From: CAZSVP01 sp964637185
GTDB taxonomy: Bacteria > Patescibacteriota > Saccharimonadia > CAILAD01 > BJGX01
Length of the DNA: 64,000 bases
Assembly (NCBI GenBank): GCA_964637185.1
Contig: CAZWVB010000002.1
Coordinates: 7,445 to 71,444, forward strand
Reading direction: 5' to 3'
Under the pieces are notes generated by a model. It searched no databases, had not been told where the DNA came from, and was given only the letters and a program-made list of their open reading frames with translations. Numbering within the stretch: the first letter of the stretch is position 1; each line of letters opens with the position of its first letter. Below, piece by piece: positions 42,826 to 52,577 of the stretch. The translations under genes were made by a program, and so were the position numbers.

Positions 42826-43641
42826 CTACTCGTGATAGTCGCGAAAAAGGGGTTTTACCTTGGCAATATCTGTCAGCAGATCTTTGTTGCTGTATTTGCG
42901 GCGCTCTATCTGTTGCCAGCCTGGTCCGTCATTGCTAGGATCGGCCGGACTGACCGAATGCAGCCAGTTGAGATGGCTATCGAGCTGGCCACTCTCAGGA
43001 TCTCGTCGGCTGTAGTGCAACACTTGGCAGTTAAATATCTTTACGCCTGGCTCCTTGGAAGACTCTAGCTCCATCCATCGGTTGATGGACAACCTCTCCA
43101 GCAGGAAGCGAAATCCCCACATCACCTCACCATGACAGACTATTATTACATTTTTGTCACTGCATTCGCGGTGCAGCGTATCGAGTACGTTGCGCAGACG
43201 CAAGGTCATATGGGCGATTGATTCTCCATTGGGCGGTACCCAGTAGAACGAATCGGTATCACGATGCTTCATAAGCTGCTCGGACTTGGCTTGGCGCTCC
43301 TCCCAGCTCATGTTGTCCAGATCGCCCCACTCGCGCTCGCGCAGCATGGGCTCCACAAACCAATCTGGGCCATGTAGATCCAACAACGCTGCCGTCTCTT
43401 TGGCTCGTATGTAATCTGATACGATGCGTCGATCAAACATAGCCATATCGTTAGCCTTGAGCCACTTGCCGGCAGCCTTGGCTTGCCCCTGGCCTTTGTG
43501 CGTGAGACGATGTCTGGAACTATGTCTGTCTTGGAACTCTTTGGTATAAAAACTCGGATCGCCTTCTTTCGACTTGTGAGAGGCTAAGTTCTGCTCACTC
43601 TGGCCGTGGCGCACCAGTACTAGATTGATCGGCATGGTCAT
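42826..43641 (-). CDS. histidine phosphatase family protein
   Basis: 271 residues. LVRHGQSEQN carries the phospho-accepting His, with Arg in the same motif; a second catalytic region is VIIVCHGEVMWGF, and the acid lies in REREWGDL. This is the phosphoglycerate-mutase-like branch; substrate unknown. TACAAT ends 6 nt before the ATG at 43641; an ATG two codons later is also possible. Confidence 0.85.
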   Translation of the reverse strand: MTMPINLVLVRHGQSEQNLASHKSKEGDPSFYTKEFQDRHSSRHRLTHKGQGQAKAAGKWLKANDMAMFDRRIVSDYIRAKETAALLDLHGPDWFVEPMLREREWGDLDNMSWEERQAKSEQLMKHRDTDSFYWVPPNGESIAHMTLRLRNVLDTLHRECSDKNVIIVCHGEVMWGFRFLLERLSINRWMELESSKEPGVKIFNCQVLHYSRRDPESGQLDSHLNWLHSVSPADPSNDGPGWQQIERRKYSNKDLLTDIAKVKPLFRDYHE

Positions 43642-43700
43642 AACAATATTGTAGTTGACTGCTTAACAGATAGATAGTCAAGATATTTTACCCAATAACG

Positions 43701-43746
43701 AAAAAGACCCACGGAATACGAAACCGTGTGGTCTTTTCCGTGGGTC
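43701..43746 (-). terminator. terminator after gmk
   Basis: Minus-strand GACCCACGG / CCGTGGGTC stem enclosing a 23-nt loop that itself has complementary ACCAC/GTGTGGT text, followed by TTTTT. Confidence 0.7.
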
Positions 43747-43775
43747 GATTGTCTGCTGCCAGCCCAGCTCGCTAC

Positions 43776-44336
43776 TTAGGCGCTCATTAGTGGCTCGATC
43801 AGGGCAATCAGCTCATGAGTGGCCTGCTCCAGGTCATTGTTGACAATCACCCTTGGCCAAATGGTAGTGAGGGCTGCGATCTCAGATGGTGCTGCCGCAA
43901 GTCGCTTCAGGGCTGCGGCCTTGTCTTCACTACCTCGTCCTAGAAGCCGTTGCTCGACTACAGCCAACTGCTCCTCCAGATTGTTACCTGGCGGCAAGAT
44001 CCCAACCAAGTAGGCATCTGGCTTCGCCGCCAACACCTGTTGTGCACCCTGGACCTCTATCTCAAGCAGGGTATGTCCTTCTTCGCGGTACCAAGAGCCG
44101 TAGAGGTTGCCGCCAAACTCTGCCCACTCGAGAAATTCGCCTCTCTCAACTGCCTGCATGAACTCATCGCGAGAGACATACTGGTAACGCTTGATACCAT
44201 CGTCGTCGCCCACACGCCATTCCCGGGTAGTCCAGGAGAGACCGACTTGAAGCTCGGGAAATCGATCAAGAACTCTGCGAAGCAAGGTACCCTTACCCAC
44301 ACCAGATGGGCCCGACACTACTATCAGTATGCTCAT
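43776..44336 (-). CDS. gmk: guanylate kinase
   Basis: 186 residues. Phosphorylates GMP to GDP. P-loop SGPSGVGKGTLL at 8-19; the GMP-binding segment is SWTTREWRVGDDDG, a variant of STTR..R.GE..G; LLEIEVQGAQQV. The usual YGTP is YGSW. Start at 44336 ATG with AAAGG upstream. Followed by its own terminator. Confidence 0.93.
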   Translation of the reverse strand: MSILIVVSGPSGVGKGTLLRRVLDRFPELQVGLSWTTREWRVGDDDGIKRYQYVSRDEFMQAVERGEFLEWAEFGGNLYGSWYREEGHTLLEIEVQGAQQVLAAKPDAYLVGILPPGNNLEEQLAVVEQRLLGRGSEDKAAALKRLAAAPSEIAALTTIWPRVIVNNDLEQATHELIALIEPLMSA

Positions 44337-44407
44337 GATGCCGCCTTTGGTAGTGGTCTAGTTGAACTGGTGTACTTTACCACTCCTGTAGCCATCTAGC
44401 AAGTATC

Positions 44408-44431
44408 AAAAAAGACCCATTGCTGGGTCGC
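44408..44431 (-). terminator. terminator of tmRNA
   Basis: Minus-strand GACCCA GCAA TGGGTC hairpin followed by TTTTTT, directly after the tmRNA 3' CCA. Confidence 0.75.
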
Positions 44432-44434
44432 TTT

Positions 44435-44815
44435 TGGTGGAGCTGGAGGGAATCGCACCCTCGTCCACATGGCTAAGTCAGTACCGTCTACAAGCGTAGT
44501 CGCATCTAATTGGTTTGAGAAGCTAGTGGTATCGAGAGATCCGACAAAAACAACCGCTCGCTTCCCCTATCTTTGGTCTTAGCTTGGTCATGAAGGGGCT
44601 AACCAAGAGCAATCAGATAAATGACGCGTCATACCCCATCTGATGTCAGGTAGTCAGCGGCTTACGACAATTAAGCGTAGGCTGGTGCAAGACTAGAGTT
44701 AACTAGGTTGCGCATAAGTGATTTGGCACTTATAGATTGGTGAGCCAGCTAACGTGTAGCTCAACCCGGCTTGCTAGTACTGTCAAAGATCCACATGTCG
44801 AAGCTAATCAGCCCC
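44435..44815 (-). ncRNA. ssrA: transfer-messenger RNA
   Basis: 381 nt. 5' GGGGCTGATTAGCTTCGACA and 3' GCTCCACCA form the tRNA-like acceptor, with T-arm GGTGCGATTCCC. The reading frame at 44727-44671 follows ATAAGT and encodes the tag AKSLMRNLVNSSLAPAYA before TAA. The tag is longer than the E. coli tag and ends in AYA, not LAA. Works with SmpB (38176) to free stalled ribosomes. Confidence 0.93.
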
Positions 44816-44900
44816 AATATCTAGATTATACAATAACTTGGTATATTTTGCAATTATTTGGTTATTTAAGGTATAAAAGCTAAAATATACCTGTAGTAAT

Positions 44901-45923
44901 ATGAAGTCTTTATCTGTCAATGTAATATCCGAGAGCGTTTTTACCGTGCAGGGGCACGGTGTACACACCGCCTATGTGGAACACGTAAGAGCCTTGCGCA
45001 GCATACCCAATATAAAAGTTGCCGTCAATAAATCAGATGGTAAGTACGATATCGTTCATATCCACACTACCGGGCTATACGCGCTCAAATTCTTATTGGC
45101 CAAAGGAACCCCAAAGGTAGTGTCGGCACATATTCTACCAGCGTCTCTAGTCGGTAGCTTTGTTGGGGCCAAATACTGGAGCCCGCTAGCCAAACGTTAT
45201 CTTAGGTGGTTTTACAATCAAGCTGATACTGTTCTGGCCGTCAGCCAAGACGTCAGCCGCGAACTAACCAGACTAGGTGTTACCAAGCCGGTAGTTGCAA
45301 TACCAAACATGATAGATACCGCACGATTCCGGCAGACAAATCACGCTAGTAAAAAGCTTCGAGACAGTCTTGGTATAGATTCAAAGGCCTTCGTAGTGAT
45401 AACCATAGGCCAAATTCAACCACGTAAAGGTCTCAATACATTTCTAAGTGTGGCCAAAAGGCTTCCAGATATAACATTTGTTTGGGTTGGCGGGATGCCG
45501 TTCAAACAGCTCGGTGCGGCCAAACATAAGCTGACCAAGACAATGCAATCTGCACCCAAAAACGTAATTTTTACAGGAATAGTAAGTTTGGATGATATGC
45601 CGGCGTACTATCAAATAGCTGATGTCTTCTTTTTGCCATCACTACAGGAAACTTTTGGTATAGTAGTAGTAGAAGCTGCCGCTTCAAAACTCCCTATCGT
45701 GCTCAGAGACTTGGCAGTTTATAAAGATGCATTTGGTAGTACTTACCTGAAAGGTAGCAACGTTGTAGAATTCACAAAACTTATTAAAAGACTCTCAAAA
45801 GATAGGGATTTCTACTTGAAGTCACAAAAAGCCAGTGCGGCAGTAAGTAAAATGTATGATGTCAAAACCGTGATAAAAGATATAGTAACCATTTACCAAT
45901 CACTAGATAGAGATAAATCATGA
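44901..45923 (+). CDS. family 4 glycosyltransferase
   Basis: 340 residues. GT-B fold: N-terminal VISESVFTVQGHGVHTAYVEH, HIHTTGLYALKFL, AVSQDVSREL, then the C-terminal donor domain with IGQIQPRKGL, VWVGGMP and the E-x7-E motif LQETFGIVVVEAA. Likely transfers a sugar to a membrane lipid or glycan at the cytoplasmic face. Overlaps the next glycosyltransferase as ATGA. Confidence 0.9.
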   Translation: MKSLSVNVISESVFTVQGHGVHTAYVEHVRALRSIPNIKVAVNKSDGKYDIVHIHTTGLYALKFLLAKGTPKVVSAHILPASLVGSFVGAKYWSPLAKRYLRWFYNQADTVLAVSQDVSRELTRLGVTKPVVAIPNMIDTARFRQTNHASKKLRDSLGIDSKAFVVITIGQIQPRKGLNTFLSVAKRLPDITFVWVGGMPFKQLGAAKHKLTKTMQSAPKNVIFTGIVSLDDMPAYYQIADVFFLPSLQETFGIVVVEAAASKLPIVLRDLAVYKDAFGSTYLKGSNVVEFTKLIKRLSKDRDFYLKSQKASAAVSKMYDVKTVIKDIVTIYQSLDRDKS

Positions 45924-47149
45924 AAATTGGTTTTTTTACAGATCGCTACTACCCACAAACTGACGGCGTTGCGGTGTCAGTAGATCTTTTTGCCAAAGCC
46001 TTGCACCAGATGGGTCACGAAGTGATAATATTTTGTCCTCAAGGACCAGAGAAATTACCAAACGAGCCTACCAATATAGTACGCTTCCGCTCGGCGCCTA
46101 GTATTTGGTATGAAGACTATCGAGACACTTTTCCTTTTACACCACTTAGTTTGCGCAAAGCCAAATCATATGAGCTTGATATCGTACATGTACACACTCC
46201 AGGAATGATAGGTATGCTAGGTATCAGAATAGCTCGTGAATATGGGCTACCACTAGTAGCAACACATCACACCGACATAGAACAATACATCAAGGTATAC
46301 AAACGTATCATGGCCGGCTTTGTGGCAGTGTTGTTCTTGGCTCCGGCCCTGATGAAAGCATCCAAAGCTTACCCAGAATCGCTACGAAGCCTCAAACCCC
46401 AGCGTTCAGCTAGAAGCTGGAATAGACATGTTATCCGGCACAATGTGAAGTTATTCTATGATTTTTGCGATGTAGTGATTGCGCCCTCTCCCAAAATTGC
46501 AACCTTGCTACATGGGTATGGCTTGTCGAGCCCGGTCGAGGTATTACCTACAGGGATTGATACTACTGAGAATATACCTGACTGGGATATGCGCAAGCAT
46601 CTCAAACTCAACAAAGACGACCTGATCTTGGTATATGTCGGCCGGCTGGGTGAAGAAAAAAACCTCAGCTTGACTATATCTGCGCTACCAGCGGTAATCA
46701 AAACTATACCAAACACCCATCTGGTACTTGTTGGAGATGGCCCATATTCTGGAGAGCTGAAACAACTCACCAATGATTTGGCGCTAGACGAACATGTGCA
46801 TATGCTAGGTATGTTGCCACACGCTAAGGCACTAGCTGCTATGAAGGCCTCAGATATTTTTGTTTTCCCTTCTACTACCGACACCCAGGGACTTGTACTC
46901 AACGAAGCTGCCTGGGTCGGGTTGCCTCTGATTTGGTGCGACGATAATATCTCTACAGTGACAACCAATCATCGTACAGGCCTGCTATCCGATTCTAATA
47001 GAAATGATCTGGCGAAGAACATATTGTATCTAGCACAACATCATAACCTAAGAGAGCAAATGTCTTCCGAGAGCCACCAAGCTGCTCAAAAAATTACTAT
47101 TAAAGAGCAAGCAGAAAAGCTTCTGACAATATATAGCAAGCTTAGATAG
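45920..47149 (+). CDS. family 4 glycosyltransferase (diacylglycerol/mannosyl type)
   Basis: 409 residues. GFFTDRYYPQTDGVAVSVDLFAKAL at the N-terminus, VHVHTPGMIGMLG, HHTDIEQY, donor domain VYVGRLGEEKNLSLTI, LVGDGPYSGEL, and STTDTQGLVLNEAAWVGLP. The pattern is that of GT4 enzymes that glucosylate or mannosylate diacylglycerol. Translationally coupled to the preceding GT4. Downstream genes also concern glycolipids. Confidence 0.9.
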   Translation: MKIGFFTDRYYPQTDGVAVSVDLFAKALHQMGHEVIIFCPQGPEKLPNEPTNIVRFRSAPSIWYEDYRDTFPFTPLSLRKAKSYELDIVHVHTPGMIGMLGIRIAREYGLPLVATHHTDIEQYIKVYKRIMAGFVAVLFLAPALMKASKAYPESLRSLKPQRSARSWNRHVIRHNVKLFYDFCDVVIAPSPKIATLLHGYGLSSPVEVLPTGIDTTENIPDWDMRKHLKLNKDDLILVYVGRLGEEKNLSLTISALPAVIKTIPNTHLVLVGDGPYSGELKQLTNDLALDEHVHMLGMLPHAKALAAMKASDIFVFPSTTDTQGLVLNEAAWVGLPLIWCDDNISTVTTNHRTGLLSDSNRNDLAKNILYLAQHHNLREQMSSESHQAAQKITIKEQAEKLLTIYSKLR

Positions 47150-47157
47150 TGAATCCG

Positions 47158-47907
47158 TTAACGAACTTGCTCCCAGTGCTTTGAGTGAGCCTTCTTCCGA
47201 AATACCACCGAGACATTGTTGAGATTCCACTGCCAAAGTGTTTTTAGGTAGCCTTGTTTGCGAAACCGTCGTGGGGACTCGAAAACCACCAAATTCCGAT
47301 CAAAACTGATGTGCCCAATCTGCTTTAGTCGCCGATAAAGCTCAGTGTCTTCTCCTGCAACAAGATTCGATCGATAGCCACCAATCGCTTCAAAGCTGGA
47401 TTTGCGGATAATTTGGCACTCTCCCCTGCCTGCAGCAATATGAAGTTTCGTTGCCACACCAAAGCCCAAATTGATCAATCCATGGAAGAATCTATCTTTT
47501 CTGGTTTGCTCTGCAATATCTGTGTTGACTTTGCAAGCTATGGCCACCAATCGATCGTCAACCTCAAAACCATCAATAATAGTGGTGATAAAGTGCGCCG
47601 GATCGCGCAATCTTACATCGGCGTCCAAAAACAGTAATACTTTGCCGCTCGCTTTGGCTGCACCAAGATTTCGACCTAGTGCAATCGTTTGCCGAACCCC
47701 AGGGTCTGCTTCGAGCACAAGGTCCGCCTTGTTTTTGGCAATTTTAAGGGTGTTGTCATTGCTACCACCATCGCTTACTATGATCTGTAAATGATGATGC
47801 TTATAAAGATCCAGGCCATTAAATTGTGCCAAAGCCCCACCAATCACTTTCTCTTCATTGAGAGTTGGTATGATTATCGATACTGCTATTGAGTGCTCTT
47901 TGCCCAT
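47158..47907 (-). CDS. family 2 glycosyltransferase
   Basis: 249 residues from the ATG at 47907, which has TGC-TAGCAT 7 nt upstream; a longer start would overlap the divergent gene. SIIIPTLNEEKVIGGAL, IIVSDGGSNDNTL, LFLDADVRL (DxD), and AAGRGECQIIRKSSFEAIGGY, then GEDTELYRRL. Similar to glycosyltransferases acting on lipid or carotenoid-like acceptors. Its 3' end faces the GT4 pair 8 nt away. Confidence 0.87.
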   Translation of the reverse strand: MGKEHSIAVSIIIPTLNEEKVIGGALAQFNGLDLYKHHHLQIIVSDGGSNDNTLKIAKNKADLVLEADPGVRQTIALGRNLGAAKASGKVLLFLDADVRLRDPAHFITTIIDGFEVDDRLVAIACKVNTDIAEQTRKDRFFHGLINLGFGVATKLHIAAGRGECQIIRKSSFEAIGGYRSNLVAGEDTELYRRLKQIGHISFDRNLVVFESPRRFRKQGYLKTLWQWNLNNVSVVFRKKAHSKHWEQVR

Positions 47908-47963
47908 AGTTAGTATGCTAGCAGTATCGCCACCTAGATTGCAAAGCGCTATACTATTAGCTG

Positions 47964-49070
47964 ATGGCAAAAAAGATACTTATATTGAGTTCGATATATG
48001 GTCATGGGCACATTGCAACAGCCAAAGCTGTTGAATCGGCCCTGCTGGCCATAGATGAGGCCCTCGAAGTAGATATTATTGATTTTGGTGAAGTTCTGGG
48101 CTCCGATTTCAACAAAACTACCAAAAAAACATATGATAACTGGTCCAAGTATTCGCCTATCTTTTATCAGATTTTTTTCGAAGCCACTGATCGACCATCT
48201 GTGGTTAAGGCTCTCAATAAGATCGGTTATCGTATCAACAAACAAAGGCTAGAGACATTTTTCAAATCCAAGGAGGCCGACTTGATACTTATCAATGCTC
48301 CAGGCTGGGTGTACACAGCTAGTCTAGTGAGTAAAAACATTATCAGCGGCGCGCCAGTAGTTACTTTGGTGACAGATACAATCTCGCTACACACATCGTG
48401 GACAATCGGCAATGTCGATCAATACTTAGTGCCCAACGAAGATAGCGCTGCAGTACTCCATAGTATGGGTGTAGCGCACTCCAAACTTCATAGTTTTGGC
48501 TATCCTGTCGACCAAAGAATATTTGATCCAGGCTTTGAAAGTATCAAATTCATGCATAAGCACGGCATCAACAGCGGCCAAAAAAATTTCCTTTACTTAC
48601 CTGCTAGTGATAGTAGTTTGACAGCTCAACGCCAAATCCGTCGTCTCAACCGCCTCTACCCTGACTGGGGGATTGTCGTAGTCTGCGGCCGCAATCAAGC
48701 CTTGTATAAGTCACTTAAAAAATCCAGTGGCCAATATAAAAGCCATATATTTGGCTGGACCGATGAGTGGCCTTACTTCATACGTTCTAGCGACATAGTC
48801 ATCACCAAAGCTGGTGGCTCGACTGTCATGGAGTGTATTAGTGCGGGCAAGCCTCAGATTATCACCAAGATAATACCCGGACAAGAAGAAGGCAACGCGC
48901 TATATGTACAAAAAAACCAGCTTGGTGAAATTTGCCTCAATGGTAAATACCTTGGAGATTCTATCGCAAAGATTATAACTGATTACGACGGCTACACAAC
49001 TCGATGCAAATCAGTTACCAACCCAGATGTTAATCAACAGATAGCTGATTTTTTACTAAGTTTGATGTAG
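47964..49070 (+). CDS. MGDG synthase/UgtP-like glycolipid glycosyltransferase
   Basis: 368 residues. MGDG-synthase N-terminal region (LSSIYGHGHIATAKAVESAL, the acceptor loop GxGH) and GT28-type C-terminus (VVVCGRNQALY, GWTDEWPYFIRSSDIVITKAGGSTVMECISAGKP, PGQEEGNALY). Makes glucosyl/galactosyl-diacylglycerol in the membrane. TATACT ends 8 nt before the ATG. Confidence 0.88.
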   Translation: MAKKILILSSIYGHGHIATAKAVESALLAIDEALEVDIIDFGEVLGSDFNKTTKKTYDNWSKYSPIFYQIFFEATDRPSVVKALNKIGYRINKQRLETFFKSKEADLILINAPGWVYTASLVSKNIISGAPVVTLVTDTISLHTSWTIGNVDQYLVPNEDSAAVLHSMGVAHSKLHSFGYPVDQRIFDPGFESIKFMHKHGINSGQKNFLYLPASDSSLTAQRQIRRLNRLYPDWGIVVVCGRNQALYKSLKKSSGQYKSHIFGWTDEWPYFIRSSDIVITKAGGSTVMECISAGKPQIITKIIPGQEEGNALYVQKNQLGEICLNGKYLGDSIAKIITDYDGYTTRCKSVTNPDVNQQIADFLLSLM

Positions 49071-49107
49071 AGGACAACGACAACTTGGTTATGCTAACAT
49101 AATAGTT

Positions 49108-50166
49108 ATGACTGGACGGCAGATGAAACCACCGGTGCACGCCTCGCGCATGCACCAAAATCTTAGTCATCGCATAGATGATCAAGGCATAACGGCTCCT
49201 GTGCATATCACCCCACAGCACCAGGGTATCAAACTTGATATATCGGATGTCGAGACAGAGCTGCGGCGTGACTATCTGCATAATTACTACGTCATCATCT
49301 CCCCCAACCGTGCACGCAGGCCATTTGACACCACCACCGAAGAACGTCATCTGGTCGAAACACTACACTCGCCAAAGTTAGACGACCAACCAAGTGTATT
49401 TAGCATAGACGACGATCATCACAATTGGCTTGTTAAGGTAGTAAGTAACAAATACCCGTCACTGACGCCTATGAATCCCCAGGCTTATGGCATGCAAGAG
49501 ATCATCATTGATACACCTTTGAGCAACAGAGCATTGGCTAGTCTATCTACCCAACAAATATCTAAGGTATTAGCAGCATTTTCAGCCCGGATAGCTAGTC
49601 TAAGCAAGCAAGATGCGATTGAATATGTCATTGGCTTCCACAATGATGGTTATAGTGCCGGTGCGAGCCTTGCACATGCACACAGCCAGATCATGGCACT
49701 GCCGCTAGTGCCGCCCAAGATCCAGGCTGAAGCCAATAGTGTCGAAGATTACTTTACCGAAAAGAAAAGCGATCCATATGAAGACATCATCAACTACGAA
49801 CAAAGCGCCGACAAACGCATTATCGAGGAGACTGACAATTTCATCAGCTTTTGCCCATTTGCACCACGTTGGCCATTTGAAGTCTGGATTATGCCCAAAC
49901 GCGCTGCGGTCTCAATTACCGAATTTTATGCTGATGAGCTCAATACTCTGGCCAATATGCTCAAAAATGTCATTGGAAAGCTTTGCCGCCACAACCTCAG
50001 CTATAATTTTTACCTAGAAGAAGGTGTCTCACCACATCATCGCTTTGTACTCAAGATATGTGGTCGCACTGGTATCTGGGGCGGTTTTGAAGTCGGTACA
50101 GACATCATCATCAACTCGGTAGCACCAGAAAGTGCTGCCAAATGGTACCGCGATGTAAGTAGATAA
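49108..50166 (+). CDS. galactose-1-phosphate uridylyltransferase-like protein
   Basis: 352 residues. HIT-superfamily nucleotidyltransferase. GalT-like PNRARRPFD, FSIDDDHHNWLVKVVSNKYP, the active-site motif AHAHSQIMALP near 190 (HxHxQ), and a C-terminal duplicate with FCPFAPRWPFEVWIMPK and a FYLEEGVSPHHRFVLKI tail. Interconverts UDP-sugars, supplying donors for the nearby glycosyltransferases (inference). A TG-C-TAACAT box ends 7 nt before the ATG. Confidence 0.85.
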   Translation: MTGRQMKPPVHASRMHQNLSHRIDDQGITAPVHITPQHQGIKLDISDVETELRRDYLHNYYVIISPNRARRPFDTTTEERHLVETLHSPKLDDQPSVFSIDDDHHNWLVKVVSNKYPSLTPMNPQAYGMQEIIIDTPLSNRALASLSTQQISKVLAAFSARIASLSKQDAIEYVIGFHNDGYSAGASLAHAHSQIMALPLVPPKIQAEANSVEDYFTEKKSDPYEDIINYEQSADKRIIEETDNFISFCPFAPRWPFEVWIMPKRAAVSITEFYADELNTLANMLKNVIGKLCRHNLSYNFYLEEGVSPHHRFVLKICGRTGIWGGFEVGTDIIINSVAPESAAKWYRDVSR

Positions 50167-50249
50167 AAAAGTTATTTTAGTAAAAAATAAACCATTATGC
50201 TTGATTTTCGTATTTTGTTTGTATATTCTTGATTTTATTAGGGGGAACA

Positions 50250-51773
50250 ATGTTAGCTCAAACAACTTCACTAGCTCATGTCGGACTCAGCTCAGAACTT
50301 ATCAATATCGAGGCCGACATCTCCAATGGCTTACCTGCCTTCGTGATAGTTGGACTTGGCTCCAAAGCGATTGATGAAGCGAAAGAAAGAATCCGATCTA
50401 GCCTAAAGAATTCTGGCCTAGGGCTGCCGGCTCGCCGCATCACACTCAACCTAGCACCTGCTGATCTACCCAAAAACAGTAGTGGTTTTGACTTGGGTAT
50501 GGCGGTAGCACTGTTGGCTGCCTCGGCACAGATTCCAAAACCGTCAGCAAAGCAAGCATTTTTTGGCGAGCTAGGTCTGGATGGTTCGGTACGGCCTACC
50601 AACCAAACTCTAGCTGTGGCTATTGGCTGCCAACAGCAAGGCATAGAGGAGATTTTCGTATCAGCACATGACGCACTTACAGCCAGCTTCGTGCGAGGGC
50701 TGAGAGTAATACCAATCAAATCACTCAAACAACTTTTCCAACATCTAGTCGGCGATAAGGCTATCTCACCATTGGCCCACAGCCATCAAGACACTGCCTC
50801 AACACCAATTGTAGACATGGCAGACATATACGGTCAGGAGAACGCCAAAAGGGCTTTGGAAATAGCTGCCAGTGGAAATCACAATATACTTTTATCAGGC
50901 ACTCCCGGATCTGGTAAAACCATGTTAGCTAAAGCCTTGAGTGGCATACTACCTCGCCCAAGTTACGCTGAGCAGATCGAAATTACGCGGATTCATAGTC
51001 TAGCGCACGCCACATCCGACCAACTTATGTGCCAACGGCCATTTCGCTCACCACACCACACCAGTAGTGACATTGCTTTGATTGGTGGTGGCCAATGGCC
51101 AAAACCCGGTGAGATCAGTCTTGCACACCGCGGTGTATTGTTTCTAGATGAGTTTCCTGAGTTTCCGCGCCACGTATTGGAAGTACTACGACAACCACTG
51201 GAGGATGGTACTGTCAGTATAGCAAGAGCCAATGCCAGCCTAGAGTTTCCAGCCAACTTCTTACTAATTGCCGCCCAGAACCCTTGTCCATGCGGATACT
51301 ATGGCGATGACAAGGTTAGCTGCTGCTGCAGCTTGAGCCAGATACAGCGCTATCAACACAAAATCTCCGGCCCCCTTCTTGATAGAATTGATTTGCATAT
51401 CAATGTTGGGCGGGTTGATCAGACCGAATTGATGCAAAAAGACACCTTGGCGGGTACTTCCGACACCATACGCCAAAGAGTTGAGAAAACCCGAGCCGTA
51501 CAGGCCGAGCGTTTTTGTGGCTCTAGTATTTACACCAACAGCCAGATGTCCAATCAAGATATAGCAGCCCATTGCAGCGTATCTGACTCATCACAGATAC
51601 TTTTGCAACAAGCCACTGGTTCTTTGAACCTAAGCCCACGCTCATATATGAGATTACTTAAGGTAGCGCGCACTATTGCCGATATGTCTGGATCAAAAAT
51701 GATAGCCGAAGAGCACATCGCAGAGGCGCTACAATACCGTCATATTACGAGCCGACCCGCAGTAGCCGTGTAA
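50250..51773 (+). CDS. YifB/ComM family Mg-chelatase-like AAA ATPase
   Basis: 507 residues from the ATG at 50250, preceded by GGGGGA; an upstream TTG reading is unlikely. N-terminal Lon-protease-like ChlI domain (PAFVIVGLGSKAIDEAKERIRS, NLAPADLPKNSSGFDLGMA). AAA core with GTPGSGKTMLAKAL, FRSPHHTSSDIALIGGG, GVLFLDEFPEF, AQNPCPCGYYGD, and the C-terminal helical domain SPRSYMRLLKVARTIAD. ComM relatives are branch-migration helicases in natural transformation. Ends 29 bp into the opposite-strand gene. Confidence 0.94.
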   Translation: MLAQTTSLAHVGLSSELINIEADISNGLPAFVIVGLGSKAIDEAKERIRSSLKNSGLGLPARRITLNLAPADLPKNSSGFDLGMAVALLAASAQIPKPSAKQAFFGELGLDGSVRPTNQTLAVAIGCQQQGIEEIFVSAHDALTASFVRGLRVIPIKSLKQLFQHLVGDKAISPLAHSHQDTASTPIVDMADIYGQENAKRALEIAASGNHNILLSGTPGSGKTMLAKALSGILPRPSYAEQIEITRIHSLAHATSDQLMCQRPFRSPHHTSSDIALIGGGQWPKPGEISLAHRGVLFLDEFPEFPRHVLEVLRQPLEDGTVSIARANASLEFPANFLLIAAQNPCPCGYYGDDKVSCCCSLSQIQRYQHKISGPLLDRIDLHINVGRVDQTELMQKDTLAGTSDTIRQRVEKTRAVQAERFCGSSIYTNSQMSNQDIAAHCSVSDSSQILLQQATGSLNLSPRSYMRLLKVARTIADMSGSKMIAEEHIAEALQYRHITSRPAVAV

Positions 51774-52044
51774 CAGAGTTTATTATTTCAGATCGTTGTA
51801 GTACAAAATACATTATTGTATAAAATACCACTATTACGAAGCTCAACTTAATTGTCTTGCGGATGTCCCCCAACACCAACTTTGTTTCGTTGCTATATTC
51901 AATGTTGTCGCTGGCTTTTTTGTCAGTTTGGCTTGCTACCGTTGTTATCTTACTTTGCGCTGATGACTTTTTTGTACTTGATTTGGTTGCTTTAGAATTG
52001 GAGGTAGAATTGCGGCGCTGCCTCCGAGATTTTTTCTTGGACAT
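51745..52044 (-). CDS. small basic single-pass membrane protein, unknown
   Basis: 99 residues. The first 45 are Lys/Ser/Arg/Thr-rich and disordered. One membrane helix (about 69-84, LSFVIVVFYTIMYFVL) and a short tail follow. GGGGAGAG precedes the ATG. Its 3' end overlaps the yifB 3' end tail to tail by 29 bp. Confidence 0.6.
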   Translation of the reverse strand: MSKKKSRRQRRNSTSNSKATKSSTKKSSAQSKITTVASQTDKKASDNIEYSNETKLVLGDIRKTIKLSFVIVVFYTIMYFVLQRSEIINSVTRLLRVGS

Positions 52045-52124
52045 AGCTCTCCCCTTTATGCAGATATATTATCAGAAGATACTCATGGTTGCCAAGCTGA
52101 AACCAAGCTACATATAATGATGAC

Positions 52125-52577
52125 ATGATTCTAATTGTGATATTTGTAATAATACTAGCCGCCGCAGTTGGGTTCAATCAATGGCAGCTATGGCGCCTGC
52201 AGCAGAAGTACGCCAGTTTTTTGAAAGGTTCAAATGCCCAGAATATTGAAGACATCATCAAGACATACACTGGCCAGATCGACGATGCTCAAACCAAGAT
52301 TGATGAGATCGCAGAGTTTTGTGCCAAGATGATCAAATACCAACAACTAGCAATCTCACATGTCGGCCTAGTACGTTTCAATCCTTTTGGTGACACCGGT
52401 GGCAACCAAAGCTTTTGCCTGGCCCTGCTGGACAGTGACGATACTGGAGTAGTAATTTCAAGCGTTCACGGGCGCAACACTACTAGGGTTTATGCCAAAG
52501 CAATCAACTCCGGCAAAAGCAAATACAACTTATCCCAGGAAGAAAATCAGGCAATAGAACAGGCTATCAATGGCTAG
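52125..52577 (+). CDS. DUF4446 family membrane protein
   Basis: 150 residues. N-terminal membrane helix (ILIVIFVIILAAAVGFN), a coiled-coil segment, and the DUF4446 core VGLVRFNPFGDTGGNQSFCLALLDSDDTGVVISSVHGR followed by RVYAKAINSGKS. Function unknown. TATAAT ends 6 nt before the ATG. It overlaps the bactofilin gene by 8 bp, as in other genomes where it sits beside envelope genes. Confidence 0.88.
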   Translation: MILIVIFVIILAAAVGFNQWQLWRLQQKYASFLKGSNAQNIEDIIKTYTGQIDDAQTKIDEIAEFCAKMIKYQQLAISHVGLVRFNPFGDTGGNQSFCLALLDSDDTGVVISSVHGRNTTRVYAKAINSGKSKYNLSQEENQAIEQAING

